Notes: generated by a model not told the origin, from the letters alone. A stretch of DNA of 7,711 bases from Acidobacteriaceae bacterium (GCA_003162495.1 PMOF01000223.1:8754-16464), one strand, 5' to 3'. Shown: positions 1 through 7,166, numbered from the stretch's first letter. A program made the numbers and translations.

Positions 1-28
1 GCCCCCGAGGGAACTTTTCGAGAAACCA

Positions 29-886
29 ATGGAAATCCTCCACACCGTAGCCGAGCTCCGCCACTGGTCTCGCCAACAACGCACCACCGGCCAAACCATC
101 GGCCTCGTCCCCACTATGGGCGCGCTCCACGCCGGCCACGCCTCCTTGATTCGAGCTGCCGCGGCATCATGCGGGCGGGTCGCCGTCAGCATCTTCGTCA
201 ACCCCACCCAGTTCGCACCCAACGAAGACTACGCCCGCTATCCGCGCACCTTTGAAGCCGACTGCGCCCTCGTCCAGGCCGCCCTCGCTCAAACCAAAGG
301 CGCGAACGTAGTCTTCGCCCCATCGGTCGAAGAACTCTATCCCGCCGGCGCGTCCACCTTCGTTGAAGTCGAAGGCATCGGCGATCGTCTCGACGGCGCA
401 TCCCGCCCCCGCCACTTTCGCGGCGTCGCCACCGTGGTCGCCAAACTGCTCATCGCCGCCGAACCCGACCGCGCCTTCTTCGGCCAGAAAGACGCTGCCC
501 AGGTCGCCATCATTCGCCGCATGGTCTCCGACCTCCGCCTTGCCACGGAAATCGTCGTCTGTCCCATTGTCCGCGATGCCGACGGCCTCGCCCTCAGCTC
601 CCGCAACGTCTACCTCAGCTCGGACGAACGCGCCCAGGCTCTAGTACTCAGCCGCGCCATTCGCCAGGCCGAATCCCTAGCAGCCTCCGGCGAACGCCGC
701 GCCAACGCCCTCATCGAAGCGGCTCGCGAAGCTTTTGCCTCATTCCAGGAGCTTCGCGTGGACTATATTGAACTTGTGGATTGGGCGACGCTTGAGCCGG
801 TAGAAAATGCAGTGTCAGGCTCGCTGTTCGCTGTTGCTGCATGGGTAGGGACTACTCGGTTGATCGATAACACCATCCTCCGCTGA
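29..886 (+). CDS. panC: Pantothenate synthetase (pantoate--beta-alanine ligase)
   Basis: This cytoplasmic enzyme condenses pantoate with beta-alanine, using ATP through a pantoyl-adenylate intermediate, in the last step of pantothenate (coenzyme A precursor) synthesis. The 285-residue product is the normal family length and all signature blocks are present in order: PTMGALHAGH at 28-37 (the HxGH nucleotide-binding motif), FVNPTQF at 56-62, FGQKDAAQ at 151-158, the LSSRN (KMSKS-like) block at 189-193, and TRLIDN near the C-terminus. The start is the ATG that gives the usual short N-terminus before the first beta strand. The Shine-Dalgarno is weak (CGAGA at 19-23, or GAGGGA further off), so translation may depend on an upstream gene outside the window; panB is a frequent neighbour, but that is inference. 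The last 40 or so codons are less GC-rich at third positions than the rest, although the protein motifs stay intact. Confidence 0.97.
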   Translation: MEILHTVAELRHWSRQQRTTGQTIGLVPTMGALHAGHASLIRAAAASCGRVAVSIFVNPTQFAPNEDYARYPRTFEADCALVQAALAQTKGANVVFAPSVEELYPAGASTFVEVEGIGDRLDGASRPRHFRGVATVVAKLLIAAEPDRAFFGQKDAAQVAIIRRMVSDLRLATEIVVCPIVRDADGLALSSRNVYLSSDERAQALVLSRAIRQAESLAASGERRANALIEAAREAFASFQELRVDYIELVDWATLEPVENAVSGSLFAVAAWVGTTRLIDNTILR

Positions 887-942
887 AGCACTTTGGAACG
901 TGGCGATGTGTAAGCTTCAATAGGGAGCCCAAGGCAAAGATT

Positions 943-1206
943 TTGCGTAGCCGCGTGCCGATGATCGTAGCCGGTTCTTACGCAGTGATCGTTCTTTGTC
1001 TTTTCATCCTGGCATTGGTCACACGTGACGAATTTGGCTACCGCTTCATCCCGGTAATCTACGCCACATGGCCCTTGAGTTTTGTCTTATACAAGAACTC
1101 CGACATATTTTTCTCCATACTTATTGGCGGCGGGGTTAACACCGTCATCCTGTTTGCTCTTCTCAAAGGAGTCGCTTACATCACAGCACCAAGTGGGACA
1201 AAGTGA
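943..1206 (+). CDS. Small hypothetical membrane protein (87 aa)
   Basis: I do not recognise this protein with confidence. It is 87 residues, mostly hydrophobic, with three probable membrane helices: about residues 7-27, 32-50 and 55-80, the last with a GGG turn. Charged residues sit in the short loops (TRDEF, YKNSD). The layout loosely recalls small three-helix proteins such as the SCO4225 family, a weak guess. The proposed start is TTG at 943, which has AAGGC at 931-935 in front of it; the in-frame ATG at 961 has no Shine-Dalgarno. The gene lies 56 bases after panC and 67 before the glycosylase gene. Its GC content, about 48 % by hand count over 961-1200, is far below that of its neighbours, which suggests a different origin or weak codon selection. 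It could be non-coding, but a non-random membrane pattern over the whole frame favours a real gene. Confidence 0.55.
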   Translation: MRSRVPMIVAGSYAVIVLCLFILALVTRDEFGYRFIPVIYATWPLSFVLYKNSDIFFSILIGGGVNTVILFALLKGVAYITAPSGTK

Positions 1207-1273
1207 TGCCTGTTCACCCACGCTTCCAGAAATCGATTGCAAGAAGATGAACGCAGGCTACATTCTGTAGGAA

Positions 1274-2185
1274 ATGCCGGAACTCCCCGACATCGCCGCC
1301 TACATCGCCGCCCTCGAAGGCCGCATTCTCACGCAGCCTCTGGAGCGCGTTCGGATCGCCAGCGTGTTTCTCCTCCGCACCGTTGACCCGCCGCTCTCAT
1401 CGGTCGAAGGCCGCGCCGTCAAAGAAATCAGCCGCATCGGCAAGCGCATCGCCATCGGCCTCGAAGGCAGTCCAGAAGCCGACCTGTGGCTCGTGCTTCA
1501 TCTGATGATCGCCGGCCGCCTGCACTGGCGTCCGCCCAACGCAAAACTCGCTGGCCGCAACGCGTTAGCCGCCTTCGATTTCCCCACCGGTTCGCTCATC
1601 CTCACCGAGGCAGGCAGCAAGCGCCGCGCCTCCCTTTATCTCTTTCGCGGCGAAGAAGACCTCGCGTCCATCGATCCCGGCGGCGTGGAAATCTTCTCGA
1701 CAAACCTCGACGGTTTTCGCGCCGCGCTGACTCTTGAAAACCGCACCCTCAAACGCGCCCTCACTGATCCACGCCTCATCAGCGGCGTCGGCAATGCCTA
1801 CTCCGACGAAATCCTCCACGTCGCTCAGCTCTCGCCCATCACGCTCACGCACAAGCTAAAGCCCGAAGAATGGGATCGTCTCTTCGCCGCCACACGCTCC
1901 ACGCTTGCCGCTTGGACGGATCGTCTGCTCACTGAAGCCAAAGAGAATTTCCCCGAGAAAGTCACCGCCTTCCGCAAGGAGTTCGCCGTTCACGGCCGCT
2001 TCGGCCAGCCCTGTCCGCGCTGTGGCGCAAAGGTGCAGCGCATTCGCTATGCCGACAACGAAACCAACTACTGCGCACCCTGCCAGACCGGCGGCAAGGT
2101 CCTGGCCGACCGCAGTCTCTCCCGCCTTCTCGGCGCTGACTGGCCCCGCACTCTCGATGAGCTCGAAGCTCTCAAGCGCCGCTGA
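1274..2185 (+). CDS. Fpg/Nei-family DNA glycosylase/AP lyase
   Basis: This is a base-excision-repair enzyme of the formamidopyrimidine/endonuclease VIII family, expected to remove damaged bases and cut the resulting abasic site. The N-terminus MPELPDI supplies the catalytic Pro2 and Glu3, and Lys57 (RIGK, 54-57) matches the conserved lysine. The helix-two-turn-helix block ISGVGNAYSDE is at 169-179. A C-terminal zinc finger has Cys247, Cys250, Cys267 and Cys270. Two things differ from classic MutM. The finger reads DNETNYC where E. coli Fpg has QRATFYC, so the DNA-contacting Arg is replaced by Asn262. A tail of about 33 residues (271-303, with ADRSLSRLL and DWPRTLDELE) follows the finger, whereas E. 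coli Fpg ends there. I believe this is a recognisable Fpg-like subgroup, so the substrate may not be 8-oxoguanine. The ATG is fixed by the catalytic N-terminal proline. The nearest purine-rich site (TAGGA, 1268-1272) is only one base away, so initiation looks weak. Confidence 0.93.
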   Translation: MPELPDIAAYIAALEGRILTQPLERVRIASVFLLRTVDPPLSSVEGRAVKEISRIGKRIAIGLEGSPEADLWLVLHLMIAGRLHWRPPNAKLAGRNALAAFDFPTGSLILTEAGSKRRASLYLFRGEEDLASIDPGGVEIFSTNLDGFRAALTLENRTLKRALTDPRLISGVGNAYSDEILHVAQLSPITLTHKLKPEEWDRLFAATRSTLAAWTDRLLTEAKENFPEKVTAFRKEFAVHGRFGQPCPRCGAKVQRIRYADNETNYCAPCQTGGKVLADRSLSRLLGADWPRTLDELEALKRR

Positions 2186-2324
2186 ATTCTGGGAGCTTCC
2201 GATTCTTCTTGACAGCAATTTCCCGGCTGCCGCAGAGTGGTTGGCACGACTCAAATCAGACCGGCCAGAGATTCCCCCCATTTCCTTGGATATTCTCCTC
2301 GGGAGCCGGAAATCAATGGATCGC

Positions 2325-2330
2325 GGAGGA
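2325..2330 (+). promoter_or_regulatory. Strong Shine-Dalgarno of the DUF1761 gene
   Basis: GGAGGA ends six bases before ATG 2337. It decides the start against the ATG at 2316 and the long open frame upstream. Confidence 0.85.
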
Positions 2331-2336
2331 TTCTCT

Positions 2337-2750
2337 ATGAACCATCTTCACTTGCATCAGTTCAATCTCTGGGCTGTGCTGGTTGCGGCCCTGATTCAGT
2401 GGGTTCTGGGCGCACTCTGGTACTCCCTGCTCTTCGCCAAGCCGTGGATGGCCCTGACCGGCCACACCAAAGGCGAAAGACCCAAGGGCGCCGCCGTCGC
2501 CATGGTCTCGTCCTTCATCGGCGGCCTCATCCTCTCATTTATCCTTGACCATGTGGTGCTTTGGTCCAATGCGTTCAGTTACCGCCGGGGAGCTTTCATC
2601 GGCGGCATCTGCTGGCTGGGATTCATCGCCGCTCCCCTCTTCGCGCAGCACCTTTATGAGCGGCGCTCCTTCAAGCTATTCGCCATCAACGCCGGCTATT
2701 GGCTTGTCGCGCTCATGATCAGCGGAGTGGTGCTGGCCCTTTGGCATTGA
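2337..2750 (+). CDS. DUF1761 family membrane protein
   Basis: This is a 137-residue integral membrane protein of a family with no established function. The N-terminal part [20 protein letters not shown] (10-29), followed by a KPWM motif (35-38), is the family signature. Four membrane helices are visible, at about 9-31, 50-72, 86-104 and 115-135; the loop between helices 1 and 2 is positively charged (KGERPK). The reading frame is open much further upstream, back to 1905 inside the glycosylase gene, but ATG 2337 is chosen because GGAGGA at 2325-2330 sits six bases ahead, the family homology starts there, and the upstream frame reads as a shadow of the glycosylase gene. An ATG at 2316 lacks such a site. 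The gene is separated from the glycosylase by 151 bases and from ridA by 34 bases. Confidence 0.88.
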   Translation: MNHLHLHQFNLWAVLVAALIQWVLGALWYSLLFAKPWMALTGHTKGERPKGAAVAMVSSFIGGLILSFILDHVVLWSNAFSYRRGAFIGGICWLGFIAAPLFAQHLYERRSFKLFAINAGYWLVALMISGVVLALWH

Positions 2751-2772
2751 TACCGTTGAGTCACGCGCCCAT

Positions 2773-2778
2773 TACAAT
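2773..2778 (+). promoter_or_regulatory. Possible -10 element of a leaderless ridA transcript
   Basis: TACAAT (five of six matches to TATAAT) ends six bases before ATG 2785, so transcription would begin at or next to the A of the start codon. The best upstream -35 candidates are TTGATA at 2747-2752 (20-base spacing, too long) and TTGAGT at 2756-2761 (11-base spacing, too short), so the promoter is tentative. Confidence 0.4.
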
Positions 2779-2784
2779 CGACGT

Positions 2785-3174
2785 ATGACCAAAGCCGTCA
2801 TCGCCACCGCCAAAGCTCCTGCCGCCATCGGGCCGTATTCACAAGCCATCCGCGTCGGCAACCTCGTCTTCACAGCCGGACAGGTCGCCCTCGACCCCGT
2901 GACGCAGCTCGTGGTCGCGGCCGGCATCGCGGAGCAAACCACCCGCGTGCTTGAAAACCTCAAGGCCATCCTCGAAGCATCCGGCTCAAGCCTAGCCCAG
3001 GCTGTCAAGGCCACCGTGTTCCTCAAGGACTTCAACGACTTTGCCGTCATGAACGATGTCTACGCCGCCTATCTCGCACCCCAAGGTGTCGCCCCGCCCG
3101 CCCGCTCCACCGTTGAAGTCTCTCGCCTGCCCAAAGATGTTCTGGTAGAAATTGACATCATCGCCGAGGTCTGA
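2785..3174 (+). CDS. ridA: RidA family 2-iminobutanoate/2-iminopropanoate deaminase
   Basis: RidA hydrolyses reactive enamine/imine intermediates made by PLP enzymes such as threonine dehydratase, releasing 2-oxo acids and ammonia and so protecting other PLP enzymes. The cytoplasmic protein acts as a trimer with active sites between subunits. The 129-residue length is typical. Diagnostic parts are IGPYSQA at 15-21 (Tyr18), FTAGQ at 29-33, and the C-terminal block [23 protein letters not shown] at 105-127 with Arg107 and Glu122, which match the catalytic Arg and Glu of the active archetypal RidA group. No Shine-Dalgarno precedes the ATG; instead TACAAT lies six bases upstream, consistent with a leaderless message. 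The gene follows the DUF1761 gene by only 34 bases, so read-through is also possible. Confidence 0.96.
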   Translation: MTKAVIATAKAPAAIGPYSQAIRVGNLVFTAGQVALDPVTQLVVAAGIAEQTTRVLENLKAILEASGSSLAQAVKATVFLKDFNDFAVMNDVYAAYLAPQGVAPPARSTVEVSRLPKDVLVEIDIIAEV

Positions 3175-3202
3175 GCCGGGCGACCGCTACCTGACAGGGT
3201 GC

Positions 3203-3237
3203 CCCATCCTTTCCGCGTTGTGTGCGGAAAGGGTGGG
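3203..3237. repeat. REP-like palindromic intergenic element
   Basis: The arms 3203-3216 and 3224-3237 pair over 14 bases with one G-U pair and a seven-base loop (GTTGTGT). The stem is very stable, but no T tract follows on the + strand, so it is a poor intrinsic terminator. The motif GGGTGCCCCATCCTTTCCGC at 3197-3216 resembles palindromes I recall scattered between genes in acidobacterial chromosomes. That recollection is not verified here. It lies between ridA and msrB and may also protect or end the ridA message. Confidence 0.6.
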
Positions 3238-3268
3238 AGACCAAAACCTCAACTGTCCAGCGTTCATC

Positions 3269-3274
3269 AGGAGA
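3269..3274 (+). promoter_or_regulatory. Shine-Dalgarno deciding the msrB start
   Basis: AGGAGA ends five bases before ATG 3280 and supports this start over the upstream GTG at 3199. Confidence 0.8.
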
Positions 3275-3279
3275 CGCCA

Positions 3280-3693
3280 ATGAGCGAATCACCCGATAAA
3301 ATCGAGCGCACCGAGGCCGAATGGCGTGCCCAGCTCACTCCCGAGCAGTATCAAATCCTGCGTGAAAAGGCGACCGAGCGACCCTTCACCGGCCTGCTCA
3401 CCCAGAACCACGATACAGGCGACTACCACTGTGCCGGCTGCGGCGCGCTTCTTTTCCTCAGCGGAGCCAAGTTCGACTCCGGCTGCGGCTGGCCCAGCTT
3501 CATGATCCCCGCCGAATCCAAAGCTGTCGTCGAGCACGAAGACCGCACCTTCGGCATGCGCCGTGTCGAAGTCACCTGCGCCCGCTGCGGCGGCCACCTT
3601 GGCCACGTCTTTCCAGACGGCCCCGCGCCCACCGGCCTCCGCTACTGCATCAACTCCGCCTCGCTCACCTTCGAGCGCGCAAAACAGGTTTGA
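3280..3693 (+). CDS. msrB: Peptide-methionine (R)-S-oxide reductase MsrB
   Basis: MsrB reduces the R form of methionine sulfoxide in oxidised proteins, with thioredoxin usually restoring the enzyme. The 137-residue product is the same length as E. coli MsrB. All key residues are visible: zinc cysteines Cys51/Cys54 (CAGC) and Cys100/Cys103 (CARC), the SGCGWPSF block with the probable resolving Cys69, the GGHLGHVF block at 104-111, and the catalytic Cys123 in RYCINSASL. No signal peptide is seen, so it is cytoplasmic. ATG 3280 is chosen because AGGAGA at 3269-3274 lies five bases ahead. A longer frame from GTG 3199 would add 27 residues, but it runs through the palindromic element and has no family counterpart. 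A strong terminator begins about 30 bases after the stop codon. Confidence 0.97.
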   Translation: MSESPDKIERTEAEWRAQLTPEQYQILREKATERPFTGLLTQNHDTGDYHCAGCGALLFLSGAKFDSGCGWPSFMIPAESKAVVEHEDRTFGMRRVEVTCARCGGHLGHVFPDGPAPTGLRYCINSASLTFERAKQV

Positions 3694-3725
3694 CCACAAT
3701 TAGCGCCCAGCCTATTCCAGGCACA

Positions 3726-3758
3726 ACAAAACCCCGTCCAAAGTGGACGGGGTTTTGT
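3726..3758. terminator. Bidirectional Rho-independent terminator, msrB / rpmB
   Basis: Arms 3726-3740 and 3744-3758 form a perfect 15-base-pair stem (core CCCCGTCC/GGACGGGG) with an A tract on the left and TTTTGT on the right, so it can stop transcription from both sides. It sits between the convergent msrB and rpmB genes, 32 bases after msrB and 78 bases after the rpmB stop. An extra pair of arms, GGCACAAC at 3720-3727 and GTTGTGCC at 3768-3775, surrounds it and overlaps the inner stem by two bases. Confidence 0.93.
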
Positions 3759-3836
3759 CGATGTCGAGTTGTGCCGGAGATGGGGCGCCTTGCGATGTTT
3801 ACATTCTGGTCGCAAAGTTGCGAGAACCCAAGACCC

Positions 3837-4025
3837 TTACGCCTTGGCGATTTTGCCCGCCTTGATGCAACTGGTGCATACCCTGATCCGCTTGGCCGCG
3901 CCGTTGACCAGCGCCTTCACCGCCTGTAGATTCACATTCCACCGGCGTCGCGAAACGTTGTGCGCGTGAGAGATGTTATTGCCAAACTGCGGCCCTTTGC
4001 CGCAAATATCGCATACCTGTGCCAT
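3837..4025 (-). CDS. rpmB: Large-subunit ribosomal protein bL28, zinc-ribbon form
   Basis: This is the 50S subunit protein L28, 62 residues, strongly basic, with the family pattern [19 protein letters not shown] at 5-23 and [10 protein letters not shown] at 25-34. It is the cysteine-containing (C+) form: Cys5/Cys8 and Cys50/Cys53 make a zinc ribbon, unlike the cysteine-free form of E. coli. The start is the ATG at 4025-4023, preceded on the - strand by TTGGAG with eight bases spacing. The frame extends 19 codons further upstream, but the family N-terminus (MAxxCDxCGK) begins here. The gene stands alone: it faces msrB across a shared terminator and lies 157 bases downstream of the permease gene, with its own likely promoter. 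Confidence 0.96.
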   Translation of the reverse strand: MAQVCDICGKGPQFGNNISHAHNVSRRRWNVNLQAVKALVNGAAKRIRVCTSCIKAGKIAKA

Positions 4026-4068
4026 GACTTTCACTCCAATTCCGTATGTTTGCGCCGGCGCCGTAGGG

Positions 4069-4082
4069 GTGCCAAAAGGCAC
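4069..4082 (-). other. Small hairpin in the rpmB leader
   Basis: GTGCC, AAAA and GGCAC form a five-base-pair hairpin within the predicted 5' leader of rpmB. A ten-base self-complementary run GCGCCGGCGC follows at 4052-4061, nearer the gene. The leader could fold, but I cannot match it to a known ribosomal-protein autoregulatory element. On the - strand the hairpin is not followed by a clean T tract. Confidence 0.3.
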
Positions 4083-4109
4083 ACTCCACCTGCATCTTGC
4101 CGAATCTCA

Positions 4110-4139
4110 AGTATACCCTGAATAGCGTTCCCAAGCCAA
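4110..4139 (-). promoter_or_regulatory. Probable rpmB promoter
   Basis: Reading the - strand, TTGGCT (plus-strand 4134-4139) and TATACT (4110-4115) are separated by 18 bases, a good sigma-70-like match. Transcription would begin near 4103 and leave a leader of about 78 bases before the rpmB ATG. This would give rpmB expression independent of the upstream permease operon. Confidence 0.5.
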
Positions 4140-4182
4140 ACCAGCCGGGCCTGCCCGCAACTTCGCCCGCGCAAACCAGGCC

Positions 4183-6825
4183 TTATTCGTACCGCAGCGC
4201 CACCACTGGTTCAACCTTCATCGCCGCCCGCGCCGGAACCAGCGTCGCCGCCAGCGCCACCAGCGCCAGCAGCAGCGCCACCGCCCCATAAGCCACCGGA
4301 TCGTGCGGGCCCACGTGGAACAGCAAACTCTTCAGCAGTTGCGCCGTGGCCAGCGACGCACCCAGGCCCAGTACGCCGCCCAGCACAATCAGCCGCACGC
4401 CCTCCCCCGCAATCAGCCGCAAAATGTCCGCCCGTGTCGCACCCAGCGCCATGCGCACCCCAATCTCCTGGGTGCGCTGCGCCGCCACAAACGAAATCAC
4501 TCCGTAGAGCCCGATCACCGCCATCACCAGCCCGCAAAACGCAAAGAACCCCAGCAGCGCCGTCTCAAAGCGCGGACCATCCGCCAACTTGCTCACGCTC
4601 TCGCTCAGCGTTTCAATCTCCACCGGCTGCGTGGGATCGATTTGCGCAATCTGCGCGCGCACCCACTGGCCCAGCCCCGCCGCCGGCACTGAAGTTTTGA
4701 GCACCATCACGTTCCACGGCGTCCAGTCCTCCGCAAGGCTGCGCCTCAGCCGGTAGAATTCCGGCTCGTCCGCGCCGCTAAGCCCGCCGTTCTTTACGTT
4801 CTCCGCAACCCCCACCACCGTGCACCAGGGTCCATCCGGAACCGGCCGCACATGCTGGCCAATCGGGTCAGCGTCGCCAAACAATCGCGTCGCAAGCAGG
4901 CTGCTCACCACCAGGTAATGCTCCTTCGAACTCCGCTCCTCATCGGTAAATCCCTGTCCCCGAACCATGGGAATATTCAGCGCCTTGAAATAGTCCGGCG
5001 TCACCCACCTCCACGTCACCATCCCTCCCGTTCCGCCCGTCGGCTGAGGCCTGCCTTCCACTGAGATGATGTTGAAGATCTGGCTTTCATGCGTCTCTGC
5101 CGGGGGAAGCCAATTGCTCATGCCCACAGCGGTAACTCCAGGCAAACGTCGCAGCGCAGCTTCGGCCGTAAGAAAGAATTCCATCTGCTGTTGCGTCGTC
5201 GTATAGCGGTAACGCGAAAGCGCGATGTGCGCCGTCAGCACACCGCGGGTTTCCATGCCCATATTCTGGCGCTCCAGGCTGTTGAAGCTGCGCAGCAACA
5301 GCGCCGCACCCGTCAGCAGCACCATGCTGATCGCGATCTGCCCGATCACCAGGCCCCGCCGCAGCCGCGCATGTGTGCCCGATTTTGCCGCCCTCGCCGC
5401 CAGTGCGGCCAGGCGCGGACGTTCGAGAGCCGGCAACACCCCAAACAGCGCCCCACACGCGATCGAAAGAAGAACCGCAAACAGAACGATGCGCAGGTCC
5501 AGTTCCGCTTTCGCCAGAAATGGAATGCCCGCCGGCGCCAACGCGATAAACACGTTCAATAAAATCTCAGCCATTGCACAGCCAATCACGGCTCCAGCCA
5601 TCGACAACAGAAAAGTCTCCGTCAGAGCTTGCTGCGCCAGCCGTCCCCGGCTCGCGCCCAACGCCGACCGCACCGCCAACTCTCGTTCCCGCGACGCGGC
5701 CCGCGCCATCAGCAGGCTGGCCACGTTGGCGCAGGCAATCAGCAGCACCGCCAGCACCGCTCCCAGCAGCACCCAGGCCACCAGCCGCACATCCCCCGCC
5801 TGGCGGTCCCGCATTGACCGCACGCGCATATGCACCTCCTTGCGAAACTGCGGCGGCACCTGGCTCAGGGAGTAATCGAATAAGGGGTCAAGGGCTGCCT
5901 TCGCTTTCTCGCTGGTCATCCCCGGCTTGAGGCGCGCAAACGCATACATGATCGCTCCCGGCATGGCCTTGCGCTGTTGGGCTTCGTCCAGGGCCTGGGG
6001 AACAAGAACGTCCGCAGCCTCCAGCGCCGGCATCTCAAAGTCTTTGGGGAGCACTCCGACAACGCGAACCTCTTGGCCATCGAGATCGATCATGCGGTTC
6101 ACGATGCCGGGATCGAGACCGTAGTGCGAAAGCCACAACCCATAGGAGATGAGAGCGGCCTTTGGACCGTTGGGGCGATCCTCTTCCGGCGTAAAATTCC
6201 GCCCCAGCACAGGAGAGATCCCAAGCGTTGGCAGAAAGCTCTGTTCCACACTGGCGCAACTGAGCCGTGCCGGATTGCGCTCCGTCAAGTCGCAGGGACT
6301 GGAGCCCGTCTCTGAAGTGAACGACTCGAAGGGCTTCTGATTGTCGCGCCATTCGTAATAGGAACCGCCCAGCATGAACTCCTGCGGAATAATCGGCGCA
6401 ACCAGCCCCACCGAAACCAGCCGATCATCGTGCGCATAAGGCAAGCTGCGGAACAGAATCCGATCCACCACGCTGAATACGGCCGTCGTCGCGCCAATCC
6501 CCAGCGCCAGCGTCGCAATCATGGTGATCGTAAACGCCGGGTTGCGCCGGAACCCGCGCAGCGCGTAGCGCACATCCTGCCAAACCGTGCCCCACCACCA
6601 GCCCGGCCGCTGCTCATGGCATTGCTCGCGCGCCCGCTCCACGCCCCCAAACTCAATCAGCGCCTGCCGCCGCGCCTCCTCCGCCGTCATCCCCGCAGCA
6701 ACATTTCTCTCCACCGACTGCTCCACATGAAATTGCAGCTCCTCATCCAATGCGCCATGGCTCCCGCTCCCCGCCACCATCCGGCGGATCAGAAACCGCA
6801 GCTGCGTCAGCATTTCCGTCATCAT
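4183..6825 (-). CDS. ADOP-type (acidobacterial duplicated orphan) ABC permease
   Basis: This is an 880-residue inner-membrane protein built from two MacB/FtsX-like units, the family called acidobacterial duplicated orphan permease. Residues 1-75 form the cytoplasmic prefix domain ([10 protein letters not shown] at 27-36, [16 protein letters not shown] at 46-61). A first helix at about 98-120 leads into periplasmic domain 1 (about 125-340). Four helices follow, at about 347-369, 400-430, 445-466 and 490-512, then periplasmic domain 2 (about 520-750) and three last helices at about 755-780, 808-832 and 845-865. The FtsX-type cytoplasmic motif occurs twice, as [18 protein letters not shown] (379-396) and [21 protein letters not shown] (784-804), showing the internal duplication. 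No ATPase gene is nearby, as usual for orphans, so partner and substrate are unknown. The start overlaps the padR stop as ATGA (6825-6822), with GGAGG seven bases ahead. A second ATG follows at once. Confidence 0.95.
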   Translation of the reverse strand: MMTEMLTQLRFLIRRMVAGSGSHGALDEELQFHVEQSVERNVAAGMTAEEARRQALIEFGGVERAREQCHEQRPGWWWGTVWQDVRYALRGFRRNPAFTITMIATLALGIGATTAVFSVVDRILFRSLPYAHDDRLVSVGLVAPIIPQEFMLGGSYYEWRDNQKPFESFTSETGSSPCDLTERNPARLSCASVEQSFLPTLGISPVLGRNFTPEEDRPNGPKAALISYGLWLSHYGLDPGIVNRMIDLDGQEVRVVGVLPKDFEMPALEAADVLVPQALDEAQQRKAMPGAIMYAFARLKPGMTSEKAKAALDPLFDYSLSQVPPQFRKEVHMRVRSMRDRQAGDVRLVAWVLLGAVLAVLLIACANVASLLMARAASRERELAVRSALGASRGRLAQQALTETFLLSMAGAVIGCAMAEILLNVFIALAPAGIPFLAKAELDLRIVLFAVLLSIACGALFGVLPALERPRLAALAARAAKSGTHARLRRGLVIGQIAISMVLLTGAALLLRSFNSLERQNMGMETRGVLTAHIALSRYRYTTTQQQMEFFLTAEAALRRLPGVTAVGMSNWLPPAETHESQIFNIISVEGRPQPTGGTGGMVTWRWVTPDYFKALNIPMVRGQGFTDEERSSKEHYLVVSSLLATRLFGDADPIGQHVRPVPDGPWCTVVGVAENVKNGGLSGADEPEFYRLRRSLAEDWTPWNVMVLKTSVPAAGLGQWVRAQIAQIDPTQPVEIETLSESVSKLADGPRFETALLGFFAFCGLVMAVIGLYGVISFVAAQRTQEIGVRMALGATRADILRLIAGEGVRLIVLGGVLGLGASLATAQLLKSLLFHVGPHDPVAYGAVALLLALVALAATLVPARAAMKVEPVVALRYE

Positions 6826-7166
6826 GCCGACGCCTCCGGAATCCGCCCCAGCACCAGCGCAATGGCCGAAGACAGCCGTTCCCAGCTCTCCAACTCGGTC
6901 TCCAGTTGTTTTCTCCCCGTCGGTGTCAGGGAATAGAACTTCGCCCGCCGGTTATTCTCCGAGGTTCCCCAGCCGGACCGGATCCAGCCCTTGTATTCCA
7001 GCCGGTGCAGCGCGGGATAGAGCGATCCCTGCCCAATCTGTAGCACATCTTTTGAAATCTGCTGAATGCGCTGCGCAACCCCCCATCCATGCATCCGCCC
7101 CGGCGCCAGCGTTTGCAAAATCAGCAAGTCCAGCGTGCCCTGCAAAAGGTCTGTCGATGGCGGCAT
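6822..7166 (-). CDS. PadR family transcriptional regulator
   Basis: This is a small winged-helix DNA-binding protein of the PadR family, 114 residues, normally a dimeric repressor. The N-terminal helix block [28 protein letters not shown], the recognition-helix region [18 protein letters not shown] and the wing [13 protein letters not shown] are all present. Only a short C-terminal helix follows, as in the compact PadR group found next to ADOP permeases. The start is ATG 7166, with GAGG of the GAGGGGAG run (plus-strand 7171-7178) about eight bases ahead; family homology also begins here. A GTG at 7205 would add 13 residues but would place the likely promoter inside the gene. The stop overlaps the permease start by ATGA. 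The likely role is autorepression and control of the permease; the inducer is unknown. Confidence 0.95.
   Translation of the reverse strand: MPPSTDLLQGTLDLLILQTLAPGRMHGWGVAQRIQQISKDVLQIGQGSLYPALHRLEYKGWIRSGWGTSENNRRAKFYSLTPTGRKQLETELESWERLSSAIALVLGRIPEASA
6833..6837 (-). promoter_or_regulatory. Shine-Dalgarno of the permease gene inside padR
   Basis: On the - strand GGAGG lies within the last codons of padR, seven bases before ATG 6825. With the ATGA overlap it indicates translational coupling of regulator and permease. Confidence 0.75.

Noticed and set aside
167..606. Antisense open frames inside panC
   Set aside because: They lie opposite a fully conserved panC and show only compositional bias from codon structure.
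1082..1270. 62-codon open frame overlapping the small membrane ORF
   Set aside because: It overlaps in a different frame, lacks a ribosome-binding site and has no hydrophobic or domain pattern over its second half.
2209..2237. TTGACA at 2209-2214 as a promoter for the DUF1761 gene
   Set aside because: The -35 is perfect, but no acceptable -10 lies 16-18 bases downstream (GCAGAG or CAGAGT), so it is not listed as a promoter.
1905..2336. N-terminal extension of the DUF1761 protein running back into the glycosylase gene
   Set aside because: The first 144 codons read as a shadow of the glycosylase gene and then as intergenic sequence. GGAGGA and family homology place the start at 2337.
3199..3279. 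27-codon extension of msrB from a GTG
   Set aside because: It runs through the palindromic repeat, has no family counterpart, and the strong Shine-Dalgarno precedes ATG 3280.
4146..4157. CGGGC/GCCCG inverted repeat after the permease gene as a terminator
   Set aside because: It has only a two-base loop with no T run on the - strand, so it is not a convincing terminator.
4211..6518. Several long open frames on both strands overlapping the ADOP permease gene
   Set aside because: They are rich in Arg, Pro, Ala and His with no domain pattern, as expected from alternate frames of a GC-rich gene, and the permease frame explains the whole stretch.
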